From Caulobacterales bacterium (GTDB lineage Bacteria > Pseudomonadota > Alphaproteobacteria > Caulobacterales > Caulobacteraceae), in the NCBI GenBank assembly GCA_019510435.1, contig JAEKKJ010000026.1:1-55993 (forward strand): a DNA stretch of 55,993 nt, read 5' to 3'. Made by a program: the position numbers and the translations under genes. The notes below the pieces were generated by a model. It was not told the origin of the DNA. It did not search any database and saw nothing but the letters and a program-made list of their open reading frames with translations. Shown piece by piece: positions 11,287 through 19,975 of this stretch; within the stretch, counting starts at the first letter, position 1; each line of letters opens with the position of its first letter.

Positions 11287-11841
11287 TTACGCTCTCTTGA
11301 GGGCGAATTTCAGGGAGTCGAGCTTCGACTTCAGCGAAGCATCGAAGAGGCGGGAGCCGACCTTCACCTTGATCCCGCCGAGGATGGCGGGGTCGACGCG
11401 GGTCGAGATCTCGGGGTCCTTGCCCAGGGCCTGGCGCAGCGCGGCGGCCACGCCCTTCTGCTGGGCGGCGGAAAGCGGCAGGGCGGTGACCACCTCGGCC
11501 GAGACCGCGCCGCGGGCGGCGGCCGACAGGCGCGCATAGGCGGTGATCACGGCCGGCAGGGCCGCGGCGCGCCCGTTGGCGCTCAGCAGGCCCAGGAACT
11601 TCTGGGTGGTCGGATTGAACTTCGCCTTGGCGGCGATCGCCTTCAGGCCGGCGGCCTTGGCCTCGGCGTTGAACGACGGGGAGAACAGCAGAGTCCGCAG
11701 ATCCTTGGACTCAGCCAGGGCCGCCTTCAGCGAATTCAGGTCGGCCTCGACGGCCGCGACTTGCTTCTGATCGGTCGCAAGGTCGAACAGGGCCTGGGCG
11801 TATCTGCCGCCCACATTCGATACAGAGGAGTCGTCCGCCAC
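11287..11841 (-). CDS. atpH: ATP synthase F1 delta subunit
   Basis: 184 residues matching delta/OSCP. The N-terminal helical domain (GGRYAQALFDLATDQ) binds the alpha N-termini, and the C-terminal half contains the OSCP signature (STRVDPAILGGIKVKVGSRL). It is the first gene of atpHAGDC and starts with GTG at 11841. The Fo genes (atpIBEF) are not in the window, which matches the split F1/Fo operons typical of alphaproteobacteria. The promoter must lie in the divergent region up to 12175. Confidence 0.95.
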   Translation of the reverse strand: MADDSSVSNVGGRYAQALFDLATDQKQVAAVEADLNSLKAALAESKDLRTLLFSPSFNAEAKAAGLKAIAAKAKFNPTTQKFLGLLSANGRAAALPAVITAYARLSAAARGAVSAEVVTALPLSAAQQKGVAAALRQALGKDPEISTRVDPAILGGIKVKVGSRLFDASLKSKLDSLKFALKRA

Positions 11842-12175
11842 TTAATTGTCCGCCCGGGTCGCGTTTCACGTGCCGCGAGCGGATCGGTCCGCTGCAGCTA
11901 AAGGCTTGAAAGCGCTTGAAAAAAGCACATCGGTCCTGGGGTCCGAAATGACCCCCGGCCCAAAGCCGCGCGCCTACTAGCATGCGATGTTGTGCGCCGC
12001 AACCGAAGGGGCGGGGGGTGACGCAGGGGCAGACCGCCGAAAGGTGAGGCGGCGATCGCGGGGCGGCCACGCTCGCCCGGTCCCGGTTTCGCCGCGCTCG
12101 CCAAGACGCATCACCTATGGAAATATACCGCCCAGGTTGAGTAACGGCGCCGCGTTCCGGCGGCGGAGGTGCGTG
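11842..12175. other. Divergent promoter region between atpH and RTX-like gene
   Basis: 334 bp with no convincing gene. It holds the atp operon promoter (minus strand) and that of the RTX-like gene (plus strand). Visible structure: GCTTGAA twice with a 10-bp period (11904-11910 and 11914-11920), and ATCGGTCC as a direct repeat (11883-11890 and 11929-11936). No clear -35/-10 pair is seen. A GGAGGT at 12165-12170 is the Shine-Dalgarno of the downstream gene. Confidence 0.5.
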
Positions 12176-13696
12176 ATGGCGTACGATCTCGGGTCCCTGG
12201 TTGCGTTGCAGGGCGGCGGCTACGTGTCGCTGGCGATCACCGGCGGCAGTGGGCAGTCCACACTCAGCTACCAGCTTTACGATGCCGGCCGCGCGCCCGT
12301 CGGGGCGCCGGTGACGATCGAGCAGGTGACCGACTTCGGGCTGACCGGGACCTCCTTCACCGGCCACCCGAACCTGATCGCCCTGGCGGGCGGCGGCTTT
12401 GCGGTCGGCTGGGCGGAGAACTTCCACGGCCGCTTCGGCAGCGGCTCGTCCACCGTGGCCGCGACGCTCTACGACGCGCGCGGCGCCGTGACCGGCCACT
12501 TCGTGGACCAGGTGCAGAGCGACCCGCTGGGCGGCATCCAGGCGGCCGACCCGCAGCTCATCGCGCTGTCGAACCACGGCGTGGCCATCCTGGACCAGCA
12601 CGTCGCCAGCGATGCGCAGAGCTCGGGCGGCTATGTCACCGTCCTCGACGCGGCGGGCCAGGTCGTGACGCAGACGAAGGCGGGCGTCACGTTCGACTAC
12701 GCGGCCAATGTGGACAGGTTTGTCGAGCTGGTCGGCCTCGACCAGGCCGGGCTGCCGGCCCAGCAGTTGATCGGCTACGCGGGCGAGAGCGGAACCCTCG
12801 GCCCGATCGCGACGCAGGCCGGAACGGGCGCGGCCGACACCCTCAGCGGTTCGGACGGGTCGGAGTCCCTGTCCGGGGGCGCTGGCGACGACCTGATCAA
12901 CGGCCATGGCGGCTATGACGTCTATTCGAGCGGGGCCGGCGCCGACACGTTCGTCTTCGTCACGGGCCACGGCGCCGTCGGGGTCACCGATTTCGACGCG
13001 AGCGCCGACCGGCTGGTCGTGCAGGACGGCCTGGGCGTCGTGCAGAACCTCCTTGGCTCGGTCCTGGCCTTCAACCGCGCCACCGGCGAGCTCAGCTGGG
13101 AGCCCAACGGCGACCCGGGCATCGGCGGCAAGGTCTTGGGAAACCTTCCGGGCGTCCAGGGACTGACGACGGCCAACCTCGCGACGGGTTTCCAGCCCAC
13201 CTACCTGAGGACCATCAACCTCGACGGCTCGCGGGACGACGTGCGCACCGACCTCGCCAACACCGAGGCCTTCACCACCGTCACCGCCTCCTACAACAGC
13301 GCGGGCCAGATGATCCGCTACGCCGTGGTCAACGACGACGCCTCGCACTGGCAGCGGGTGTTCGACGCGGCCAACAGCCAGGAATGGTCATCCACCGTCG
13401 CGGAGTACGACAGCCGGGGCGGCCTCTTCGCCTACACGGTCTTGCACGACGACGGGTCGCGCACGCTGTGGCAGTTCGACAGCGGCAACACCCACACCTG
13501 GTCCCGCGAACTGGAAGAGTACGACGCCCAGGGGCGGCTCACCCAGCAGTCGGCGGCCATGGACGACGGGACCGCGTTCGAGCGCCATATCGATGCGGCC
13601 GACACCCAGCCCTGGGCCTACTACATCGACAACTATGCGAACGGCGCCCTGGTCAGCCACACCTTCTACAACGCTGACGGCTCGGTCTTTCACTGA
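12176..13696 (+). CDS. RTX-like calcium-binding protein with C-terminal ~38-residue tandem repeats
   Basis: 506 residues, no signal peptide. Residues about 1-210 are beta-rich, with motifs such as LIALAGGGFAVGWAENFHG typical of the N-terminal part of RTX-type surface proteins. A short RTX stretch follows (GSESLSGGAGDDLINGHGG, then GAGADTFVF). The C-terminal about 165 residues carry three full and one partial repeat of pattern Y(D/N)xxGxL...DDGS...FDxxNTxxW (about 38 residues each). RTX proteins lacking a signal peptide leave by type I secretion, but no T1SS genes are in the window. Start ATG 12176 has GGAGGT 5 nt upstream. Function unknown; an extracellular matrix or S-layer-associated protein is a guess. 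Confidence 0.8.
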   Translation: MAYDLGSLVALQGGGYVSLAITGGSGQSTLSYQLYDAGRAPVGAPVTIEQVTDFGLTGTSFTGHPNLIALAGGGFAVGWAENFHGRFGSGSSTVAATLYDARGAVTGHFVDQVQSDPLGGIQAADPQLIALSNHGVAILDQHVASDAQSSGGYVTVLDAAGQVVTQTKAGVTFDYAANVDRFVELVGLDQAGLPAQQLIGYAGESGTLGPIATQAGTGAADTLSGSDGSESLSGGAGDDLINGHGGYDVYSSGAGADTFVFVTGHGAVGVTDFDASADRLVVQDGLGVVQNLLGSVLAFNRATGELSWEPNGDPGIGGKVLGNLPGVQGLTTANLATGFQPTYLRTINLDGSRDDVRTDLANTEAFTTVTASYNSAGQMIRYAVVNDDASHWQRVFDAANSQEWSSTVAEYDSRGGLFAYTVLHDDGSRTLWQFDSGNTHTWSRELEEYDAQGRLTQQSAAMDDGTAFERHIDAADTQPWAYYIDNYANGALVSHTFYNADGSVFH

Positions 13697-13718
13697 GCAC
13701 GGGCGGAAGGCGGGGCGC

Positions 13719-13750
13719 AAAAAGAAGCCCGCGGGCGCGAACCCGCGGGC
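13719..13750 (-). terminator. Rho-independent terminator of the 113-residue periplasmic protein gene
   Basis: A 9-bp perfect GC stem (GCCCGCGGG at 13727-13735 with its complement at 13742-13750) with a 6-nt loop. Read on the minus strand it is followed by TTCTTTTTG, a U-tract. It therefore terminates transcription arriving from the minus-strand gene at 13804-14145, and it lies between two convergent genes. Confidence 0.85.
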
Positions 13751-13803
13751 GAGGCTGACAGAGCTCGACTAGAGACTAGAGAGCTGCTGGGAGCTTGTGG
13801 GCC

Positions 13804-14145
13804 TTACTGCTTGGCCAGGGTGGTGGTGCCGGCGGCCTTGGCGAGGGCCTTGGCGTTGCAGTCGGCGAGCTTGGCTTCGTCCAGGGCCTTGCGGCCGGCG
13901 AAGGACGCGACCGGACCCACCTTGTCGGCGATCTGCTTGCAGGTCGCGCCGGCGAAGGTCTGGGAGGTGGCCGCGTTGGCGATGCAGATGTCGCCTTCGC
14001 AGTTGAACATGGCGCCGCCGGCGATGAACTTCACCTTCTGGGCCACCGGGGCGGCCAGCTTCGCGGTGACGGCGTCTTCGGCGAAAGCCGAACCGGCGGA
14101 CAGGGAAACGAGGGCGGCGCAGGCCGCAAGGATTTGGAGCTTCAT
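13804..14145 (-). CDS. Small periplasmic cysteine-containing protein
   Basis: 113 residues with a clear signal peptide (MKLQILAACAALVSLSAG then SAFA-ED). The mature part is about 90 residues with four cysteines (FNCEGDICIAN, GATCKQI, LADCNAK), enough for two disulfides, so it fits an oxidising periplasm; the DsbB/DsbA-type pair is close by. I recall similar short proteins in Caulobacterales but no known function. Start: ATG 14145 with GGAGGG upstream, rather than an in-frame start 12 codons earlier that would disrupt the signal peptide. It has its own terminator downstream. Confidence 0.8.
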   Translation of the reverse strand: MKLQILAACAALVSLSAGSAFAEDAVTAKLAAPVAQKVKFIAGGAMFNCEGDICIANAATSQTFAGATCKQIADKVGPVASFAGRKALDEAKLADCNAKALAKAAGTTTLAKQ

Positions 14146-14412
14146 TGAGCCCTCCAGCGTTCGGGGAGTTTCGGTGTTCAAGGACTTGAGTACCGGCCCG
14201 GTCCGTCGCGTTGAGGTCGCCGCGGGTATCCCCTCCGTTGGCGCACGTCGAACTAAGCATCGCTAAGATAACGGTGTTAAGATCGGCTCGCAACCGCAAA
14301 AAGCGCAACTCGGCTATGCGGAATTGCAGAGCGCGTCTGCGATGCTGCAGCCGGCGCCGCCCGTGCGCCCGCCGGCCGAGGGCGCGGCTCGCAAGCCGGC
14401 CACGGCGCAGCT

Positions 14413-14949
14413 ATGTGGAGGCGCATGATCGCCCTCGCCCTCCGCGTCGCCGCCCGCCATGGGCTGGCCCTCGCGCTTCTCGCCGCCGTCGCCATGCTCA
14501 CCGTGGCCCATGCGTTCGAGACCTTCGGCGGGCTCGCGCCCTGCCACCTCTGCCTGCAGCAGCGGGAGGCCTATTGGGTCGCGGGCGCCCTGGCCCTCGT
14601 CGGCCTCGCGGTCCGGCGGTTCTCGCCCGGCCTGGCGCGCTGGCCCTGGCCGGAGCTCCTGGTGGCCCTGGCGTTCGCGGTCGGCGGGGCGATCGCGGTG
14701 CAGCAGGCCGGGGCGGAGTGGAAGTGGTGGCCCGGCCCCGAAGGCTGCTCCGGCGCCAAGACCGTCACCGCCGCCGACATCCTGGCAGGCCTCTCCGGCG
14801 CGACCAAGCCCGCGCCCCGCTGCGACGTCGCCGCCTGGCGCATGCTGGGCCTGTCCATGGCCGGCTGGAACGCCGTGGTGTCGGCCGGCCTGGTGGGGCT
14901 GAGCCTGTGGGCCGCCGCGGCGCGGCGCCCCTCCTCGCCCCCCGCGTAG
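14413..14949 (+). CDS. dsbB: DsbB-type disulfide bond formation protein
   Basis: 178 residues with four predicted membrane helices. The first cysteine pair is CHLC in APCHLCLQQR, following the AHAFETFGGLAPC lead-in typical of DsbB. A second periplasmic cysteine pair is EGC and PRC (about residues 115-140). DsbB reoxidises DsbA and passes electrons to ubiquinone in the inner membrane. A DsbA-like thioredoxin-fold lipoprotein gene lies 18 bp away on the opposite strand, plausibly its partner. Confidence 0.85.
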   Translation: MWRRMIALALRVAARHGLALALLAAVAMLTVAHAFETFGGLAPCHLCLQQREAYWVAGALALVGLAVRRFSPGLARWPWPELLVALAFAVGGAIAVQQAGAEWKWWPGPEGCSGAKTVTAADILAGLSGATKPAPRCDVAAWRMLGLSMAGWNAVVSAGLVGLSLWAAAARRPSSPPA

Positions 14950-14967
14950 CGGAGAGGCAGGGGAGGG

Positions 14968-15585
14968 CTACTTCTCCGCGGCCGCGATCGCCGCGTCCAG
15001 TTCGTCCAGGGAGTGGTAGCCGGGCTCCAGCTTCTTGCCGTTGATGACGAAGGTGGGGGTGGAATCGACGCCGTCGTTCTTGGCGTGGCCCTCGACCCGG
15101 TCGTTCAGCGCCTGGATGGCCTTCTCGTCGCTGACGCAGGCGTTGAACTGCGGCTCACTCATGCCGATCGACTTGGCGATGTTGACCAGGCTCTCGCGCG
15201 GGGTCTGGAACGCCTGCTCCTGGTTCTTGAAGATGGCGTCCAGCACGGTGAAGTACTTGTCCTTGCCGGCGCAGCGGGCCAGCAGGAAGCCCGAGGCCGC
15301 CACCGTCACCTCGGCGCCGCCGCCCACCAGCATCTCCTTGAAGACATAGTGGACCTTGTTGGTGTCGATGTACTTGGCCTTGAACGCCGGATAGACCTCC
15401 TGGTACCAGCGCCCGCAGATCGGGCAGCCCACCGAGGCGTATTCGGTCACCGTCACCTTGGCGTTCGGATTGCCCAGGTCCATGTCCTGGGGCAGCGCGC
15501 CGCCGGCGGCCGAGCCGCCCTTCTGGCCGCAGCCCGCCAGCGTCAGCGCCAGCACGGCCACCAGCGCGATCCTGATCCCACTCAT
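14968..15585 (-). CDS. DsbA-family thioredoxin-fold lipoprotein
   Basis: 205 residues with a lipoprotein signal peptide (lipobox LAGC near residue 19) followed by a thioredoxin-fold domain with a helical insertion. The active site is CPIC (ASVGCPICGRW), and the cis-Pro loop is STPTFVINGKKL. Two more cysteines occur (LLARCAGKD and FNACVSDE). This matches the DsbA/DsbG-like thioredoxin_4 group, anchored in a membrane facing the periplasm as thiol oxidase or isomerase. Convergent with the dsbB-like gene. ATG 15585 precedes the signal peptide. Confidence 0.87.
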   Translation of the reverse strand: MSGIRIALVAVLALTLAGCGQKGGSAAGGALPQDMDLGNPNAKVTVTEYASVGCPICGRWYQEVYPAFKAKYIDTNKVHYVFKEMLVGGGAEVTVAASGFLLARCAGKDKYFTVLDAIFKNQEQAFQTPRESLVNIAKSIGMSEPQFNACVSDEKAIQALNDRVEGHAKNDGVDSTPTFVINGKKLEPGYHSLDELDAAIAAAEK

Positions 15586-15766
15586 CCTCGTTCGATCCCT
15601 CGTCTCGTGCGTTGGCGGATTTGGCGCAACTTGGCCGAAGCCGCGCCCAGAAGAAAGGGCCGGCAAAGGCTGTTCATTTCTCGTCAATGCTGTTGGGCGT
15701 TCGCTCGGGCTGGATTAAGGCAGGGCCGGGTCGGGCGGCATCTGATCGGTTAGGGACCAGGAATCC

Positions 15767-17746
15767 ATGGCCAATGCGCAGCCGCCGGAGCGCGGACGCC
15801 CGCCACGATCCAAGCGAACGCCGCTGCAGGCCCTGATCTACTGGACGCTGGTGCTGGGCGTCTGGGGCCTGATCTTCCTGGTGGCCTTCTTCGCGGTCTT
15901 CGCCGTCGACCTGCCCGACACCTCGCGGCTCTACGAGGTCAAGCGCCAGCCGTCCGTCAGCTACCTCGACCGCTCGGGCGCGTTGATCGCCGTGCGCGGC
16001 AGCCAGTACGCCCCGCCGGTCAACCTGGACCGCCTGCCGCCCTATGTGCCCAAGGCCTTCGTGGCGATCGAGGACCGCTGGTACTACTGGCACTTCGGGT
16101 TCAACCCCTGGGGCATCGTCCGCAGCGAGATCTACAACCTGCGCCACAAGGGCCAGGGCGGCCCCCTGCGCGGCGGCTCCACCATCACCCAGCAGCTGGC
16201 GCGCAACCTCTTCCTGACGCCCAGCCAGAACTACCGACGCAAGGCCCAGGAGCTGATCCTGGCCATCTGGCTGGAGGCCAAGTTCTCCAAGAAGCAGATC
16301 CTCGAGCTCTATCTGAACCGGGTCTATTTCGGCGCCGGCGCCTACGGCATCGAGGCCGCGTCCCAGCGCTATTTCGGCAAGCCCGCGTCCCAGCTGACCC
16401 TGGGCGAGAGCGCCCTCCTGGCCGGGATCATGAAGGGCCCCTCGCGCTATTCGCCGGTCTCCTCCACCGACCGGGCGGCCCGCCGCGCGACCATGGTGCT
16501 GGACGAGATGGAGAAGGACCATTTCATCAGCCCCGAGCAGCATGCCGAGGCCCTGAAGAGCCCGGTGCGGGTCAATCCGGTGCTGGCCAACCAGCGGGCC
16601 CAGTACTTCACCGACTGGGTCGACGACCAGGTGCGCACCCTGGTGGGCGAGCCTACCGAGGACCTGGTGGTGGAGACCACCCTGGACCTGCCGCTGCAGG
16701 CCGCGGCCGAGACCTCGGTCCAGAAGGGCGTCGCCGCCGCGGCCGCCCAGGGCGTGCAGCAGGCGGCCCTGGTCTCGCTGGACAGCGAGGGCCGCATCCG
16801 CGCCTACGTGGGCGGGGTCAACTACCTGCAGAGCCAGTTCGACCGGGCCACCCAGGCGCGCCGCCAGGCCGGCTCGTCGTTCAAGCCCTTCGTCTACCTC
16901 ACCGCCATGGAGGCCGGCCGAACGCCGGAGACGCCCGTGGTCGACGAGCCGATCAAGATCGGCAACTGGGAGCCGCGCAACTACACCGGCCAGTACCTGG
17001 GCCCGATCACCATCCGCACCGCCCTGGCGCAGTCGATCAACACCGTGGCGGCGCGGCTGGCCAGCGAGGTGGGCACCCAGAACGTCGCGGCGACCGCGCA
17101 CCGCCTCGGCATCAGCTCGCCGATCCAGCTGGACCCCTCCATGGCCCTGGGCGCCGTCGAGGTGAGCCCCCTAGAAATGGCCCAGGCCTATGCCCCCTTC
17201 GCCAATGGCGGGACCCTGGCCAAGGGCTACGGCATCGAGCGCATCCGCACCGCCGGCGGGCGGGTGCTGTACGACCACGGCGTCGCGCCGCCGGCTCGCC
17301 AGCCGGTGATCAACCAGCCGGCCCTGGCCTATATGATCTCGATGATGCGCGGGGTGATCTCCGGCGGCACCGGCACGCGGGCCAACGTCCCGGGCTACGA
17401 CCTGGCGGGCAAGACCGGCACCACCAGCGACTACCGCGACGCCTGGTTCATCGGCTACACGGGCGGCTTCGTCACCGCCGTCTGGGTCGGCAAGGACGAC
17501 AACACCCCGATGCGCAAGGTCACCGGCGGCGGACCGCCGGCCGGCATCTGGAAAGACTACATGACCCAGGCCCTGCCCCGGCTGAAGGTCCAGCCGATCC
17601 CCGGCGGCGACCTGCCGGAAGCCGACCGCCCCAGCGCCATCGACCAGCTGATGGAAGGCGTCACCGGCCTCTTCCGCGGTCCGGACGCCGAGGCCCCGCC
17701 CCCGCAGCAGCCCCAGCCGCGCCGCAAGGACGACCCGCCTTTCTGA
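15767..17746 (+). CDS. Bifunctional penicillin-binding protein 1A family
   Basis: 659 residues: cytoplasmic tail, one membrane helix (about residues 26-48), GT51 glycosyltransferase domain with AIEDRWYYWHFG (catalytic Glu), GGSTITQQLARN, ILELYLNRVYFGAGAYGIEA, then a transpeptidase domain with SxxK at S370-K373 (GSSFKP), SxN (QSINTVAA) and KTG (GKTGTTSDYRD). It polymerises and cross-links peptidoglycan. The acidic and Pro-rich C-terminus (EAPPPQQPQPRRKDDPPF) has no further domain. Caulobacterales carry several class A PBPs and I cannot tell which paralogue this is. Single gene with its own upstream region. Confidence 0.94.
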   Translation: MANAQPPERGRPPRSKRTPLQALIYWTLVLGVWGLIFLVAFFAVFAVDLPDTSRLYEVKRQPSVSYLDRSGALIAVRGSQYAPPVNLDRLPPYVPKAFVAIEDRWYYWHFGFNPWGIVRSEIYNLRHKGQGGPLRGGSTITQQLARNLFLTPSQNYRRKAQELILAIWLEAKFSKKQILELYLNRVYFGAGAYGIEAASQRYFGKPASQLTLGESALLAGIMKGPSRYSPVSSTDRAARRATMVLDEMEKDHFISPEQHAEALKSPVRVNPVLANQRAQYFTDWVDDQVRTLVGEPTEDLVVETTLDLPLQAAAETSVQKGVAAAAAQGVQQAALVSLDSEGRIRAYVGGVNYLQSQFDRATQARRQAGSSFKPFVYLTAMEAGRTPETPVVDEPIKIGNWEPRNYTGQYLGPITIRTALAQSINTVAARLASEVGTQNVAATAHRLGISSPIQLDPSMALGAVEVSPLEMAQAYAPFANGGTLAKGYGIERIRTAGGRVLYDHGVAPPARQPVINQPALAYMISMMRGVISGGTGTRANVPGYDLAGKTGTTSDYRDAWFIGYTGGFVTAVWVGKDDNTPMRKVTGGGPPAGIWKDYMTQALPRLKVQPIPGGDLPEADRPSAIDQLMEGVTGLFRGPDAEAPPPQQPQPRRKDDPPF

Positions 17747-17905
17747 GGAGCAGGCGCCGCCCAAGGGGCGACCAAAGGGCCTGCGGAAGACCGCTGTGCG
17801 ACGCCAGGCAGACGGCCCATGCCATGACGTCTTGGCTTCTTCCCGCCAAGCTGTGCCATAAGCGAGAATTGCGGGGTGCGCAGTTGTGGCGCGGGGCGGG
17901 ATTGA

Positions 17906-19456
17906 ATGCGATCAGTTGAGCAGGGCCCAGGCTCGCCTTTTACTATGCAGCGCGTCGCCATAGGCGGCCTCTTCGCCATCATGTTCGCGCAAGCCCTCTA
18001 TCTTTGCTGGGCCCGCGGAATATGGATCGACGAGATCTGGTCGCTTTGGCTCGGCCGGCGAGATCTTCCGTTCGCTCAGGTGGTCACCGAGCGCTGGACG
18101 CACGACGTCCACCCGCCGTTGTTTTCGGCCATCAACTGGCTGTTCGACCCCGCGGTCGGCCTGAACATCGTCCTGCGCCGTCTGCTGAACCTCTTGCCCC
18201 TGGCCGCCTTCATCGGCGGCGCGGCCTACGTGGCGAGGCGAGATCGCGCACTCGGCAAGATCGTACTGGTCTTCGCGGTCCTGCTGACGACCAACGCGTT
18301 CTACTTCGTCAATTTTGCGGAGCACCGCCCGTACTTCCTGATGGAAAACGGATATGCGCTGGCCCTGCTCAGCCTCTACGCCATCGCCATATCGCCCGGA
18401 GATTTCGAGCGCCGGCGCGATCTTCCGCTGGCGCTCTTGTCGGCCGCGGCGATCTTCGTCGCGTTGAACAGCCACTTCGTGTGCGCCTTCATCGAGGCGC
18501 CCTCCATCGGCCTGGTGCTGCTCGATCAGCTGCGCCGACGGCGCTGGGGCTGGAGCGCCTGGATCGCGGGCGCCGTGGCGATCGCCGTCCTCACCCTGCT
18601 GCTCACGTTCTATCTTCAGTACGCCTACGTCGGCCCCACGGCGAAAAACCTCTGGATCGACACGGGGATGCGGAAGGGGCTTCAGATCATAGCCCGCGCC
18701 GTAGCCTATTGCGCCGTGGGCAATGTGGTGGCCGCCGCGGTCGCGATGCTCGTGCTCTGGCGCATCGGTCGCACATCGGAGCCAGCGGCGGACGGCGCCC
18801 GGCCGCCGGCGGGCAGCCTTACGTTCATACTCGCCCTGGGCCTGGGCGTCGTAGCCGCGGCGATCGCCATGGTGGCGATCAATGCGGTGAAGCCCATCAT
18901 CGAATATCGATATTTCGCGCCGTTCGCCCCCGCGAGCGCCCTGATCCTCGCCGTCCTGGCCGCCCCGCGGATCCTGAGCAGCCGATGGCTGCTGATGGCC
19001 TTCCTGCTCAATGGCCTGCTGCTGGGCGCCTGGGCGACGCATCGGGAGGCCAAGAACCTGCGATGGGACGCGACGGCGCGGTATATCCAGGCCGAGGTGC
19101 GCAAGTGCCCGACCACGCGCGTCTACGGCGTCGATCCGAGATATGTGCAGCCCTACACGGGGGCGGAGGGGCACGACCGTGTGCAGGCGTGGGGATACCA
19201 GATCGTGGGACGCGCCTTCGGATTCGAAGCGCAGCCCATTCACATGGACGCGCCGGCCGCCATCCTGACCGACGATCGCTGCCCGACGCTCTTCTGGGCG
19301 GAACACATGTTCGAGCGCGACGCGGTGCGACAGGTCATGGCCGCGCCTTTCGGCCCGATGTTGCCGCCGGGCGTCAGCCTAAAGTCCGCCAAGGTGTTCC
19401 GCGGGCCGTCCGGGTTCGTGATCCGCCTGCCGGCTATGCCGCTGACCCCGGGCTAG
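17906..19456 (+). CDS. GT-C superfamily membrane glycosyltransferase
   Basis: 516 residues with about ten membrane helices and a soluble C-terminal domain of about 110 residues. The first periplasmic loop has the acidic pair of lipid-linked-sugar glycosyltransferases (GIWIDEIWSLWLGRRD) and then DVHPPLFSAINW. This matches the ArnT/PMT-like GT-C architecture, in which a sugar is moved from a polyprenyl-phosphate donor to a periplasmic acceptor. It faces a gene set for making and flipping such donors (GtrB-like and GtrA-like), so it is the likely acceptor-specific transferase. ATG 17906 is used; ATG 17945 is an alternative. The ending is followed by paired hairpins. Confidence 0.82.
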   Translation: MRSVEQGPGSPFTMQRVAIGGLFAIMFAQALYLCWARGIWIDEIWSLWLGRRDLPFAQVVTERWTHDVHPPLFSAINWLFDPAVGLNIVLRRLLNLLPLAAFIGGAAYVARRDRALGKIVLVFAVLLTTNAFYFVNFAEHRPYFLMENGYALALLSLYAIAISPGDFERRRDLPLALLSAAAIFVALNSHFVCAFIEAPSIGLVLLDQLRRRRWGWSAWIAGAVAIAVLTLLLTFYLQYAYVGPTAKNLWIDTGMRKGLQIIARAVAYCAVGNVVAAAVAMLVLWRIGRTSEPAADGARPPAGSLTFILALGLGVVAAAIAMVAINAVKPIIEYRYFAPFAPASALILAVLAAPRILSSRWLLMAFLLNGLLLGAWATHREAKNLRWDATARYIQAEVRKCPTTRVYGVDPRYVQPYTGAEGHDRVQAWGYQIVGRAFGFEAQPIHMDAPAAILTDDRCPTLFWAEHMFERDAVRQVMAAPFGPMLPPGVSLKSAKVFRGPSGFVIRLPAMPLTPG

Positions 19457-19503
19457 AGCCTGTCCCGCTTTGATGGAACCATCAAAGCGGGAGGAACAGG
19501 CTC
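19456..19503. repeat. Palindromic hairpin element A (bulged inverted repeat)
   Basis: GAGCCTGT (19456-19463) pairs with ACAGGCTC (19496-19503). Inside, a perfect 13-bp arm CCCGCTTTGATGG (19464-19476) pairs with 19479-19491, with AGGA (19492-19495) as an asymmetric bulge. It begins at the last base of the GT-C stop codon. It could act as a transcription terminator or RNA-stabilising hairpin, and it resembles dispersed intergenic palindromes of Caulobacterales. Confidence 0.8.
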
Positions 19504-19519
19504 GCCACTTTTGGTCGAC

Positions 19520-19566
19520 GAGCACGATTCAGACTTTTGTCGATTCCGACAAAAGTCGTCGTGCTC
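19520..19566. repeat. Palindromic hairpin element B, overlapping the gtrA-like 3' end
   Basis: GAGCACGA (19520-19527) pairs with TCGTGCTC (19559-19566). The inner arm GACTTTTGTCG (19532-19542) pairs with 19547-19557 around an ATTC loop, with an asymmetric bulge TTCA versus G. The architecture (8-bp outer stem, bulge, 11-13-bp inner stem) copies element A 17 bp away, though the sequences differ. The minus-strand gtrA-like stop codon (19529-19531) and last codons lie within it. Confidence 0.8.
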
Positions 19567-19975
19567 TAGCGCGGGTCTCGGGAGGGGCCGCGCGCACGAA
19601 GGCCCAGAGCTTGGCGAGCGTGAAGGTGAAGGCCGGGACGAGCAGCGCCACCGGGATCATCGCCAGATACAGGGGCCAGTGCAGGCCGCTCGTGCAGAAC
19701 CAGACCAGGCCCTGGCTGACCCCCAGCGCCAGCAGGGAAACCACGACGAAGCGGAGAAACTGCCCGCCCTCGAAGATGCGCTTGCGGAAGGTGAACACCG
19801 CATGGCCGAGGTAGGACAGCGCCACGGCGCTGCTGTAGCCGACAAAGTTGCAGACCAGGGGCGGCGCGCCAAAGAGGCCATTGGCCAGCAGCGCGACGCC
19901 CAGGTGCGTCGCCGTCGCCGCCAGCCCGACGCCGACAAAGACGACGGCCTGTCGCTGCGTCTCGCTCAGCCGCAC
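19529..19975 (-). CDS. GtrA-like membrane protein
   Basis: 148 residues with four membrane helices, beginning QRQAVVFVGVGLAATATHLG and containing NFVGYSSAVALSYLGHAVFTF, the GtrA signature region. GtrA-family proteins are thought to flip polyprenyl-phosphate-linked glucose across the inner membrane. The cytoplasmic tail is Arg-rich, and its last residues (LLSESTKV) are encoded inside a palindromic element, suggesting that the element replaced the original 3' end. The start overlaps the methyltransferase stop by 10 nt. Confidence 0.85.
   Translation of the reverse strand: MRLSETQRQAVVFVGVGLAATATHLGVALLANGLFGAPPLVCNFVGYSSAVALSYLGHAVFTFRKRIFEGGQFLRFVVVSLLALGVSQGLVWFCTSGLHWPLYLAMIPVALLVPAFTFTLAKLWAFVRAAPPETRARARRLLSESTKV

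Noticed and set aside
11987..12175. N-terminal extension of the RTX-like protein
   Set aside because: No conserved residues; ATG 12176 has GGAGGT at 5 nt.
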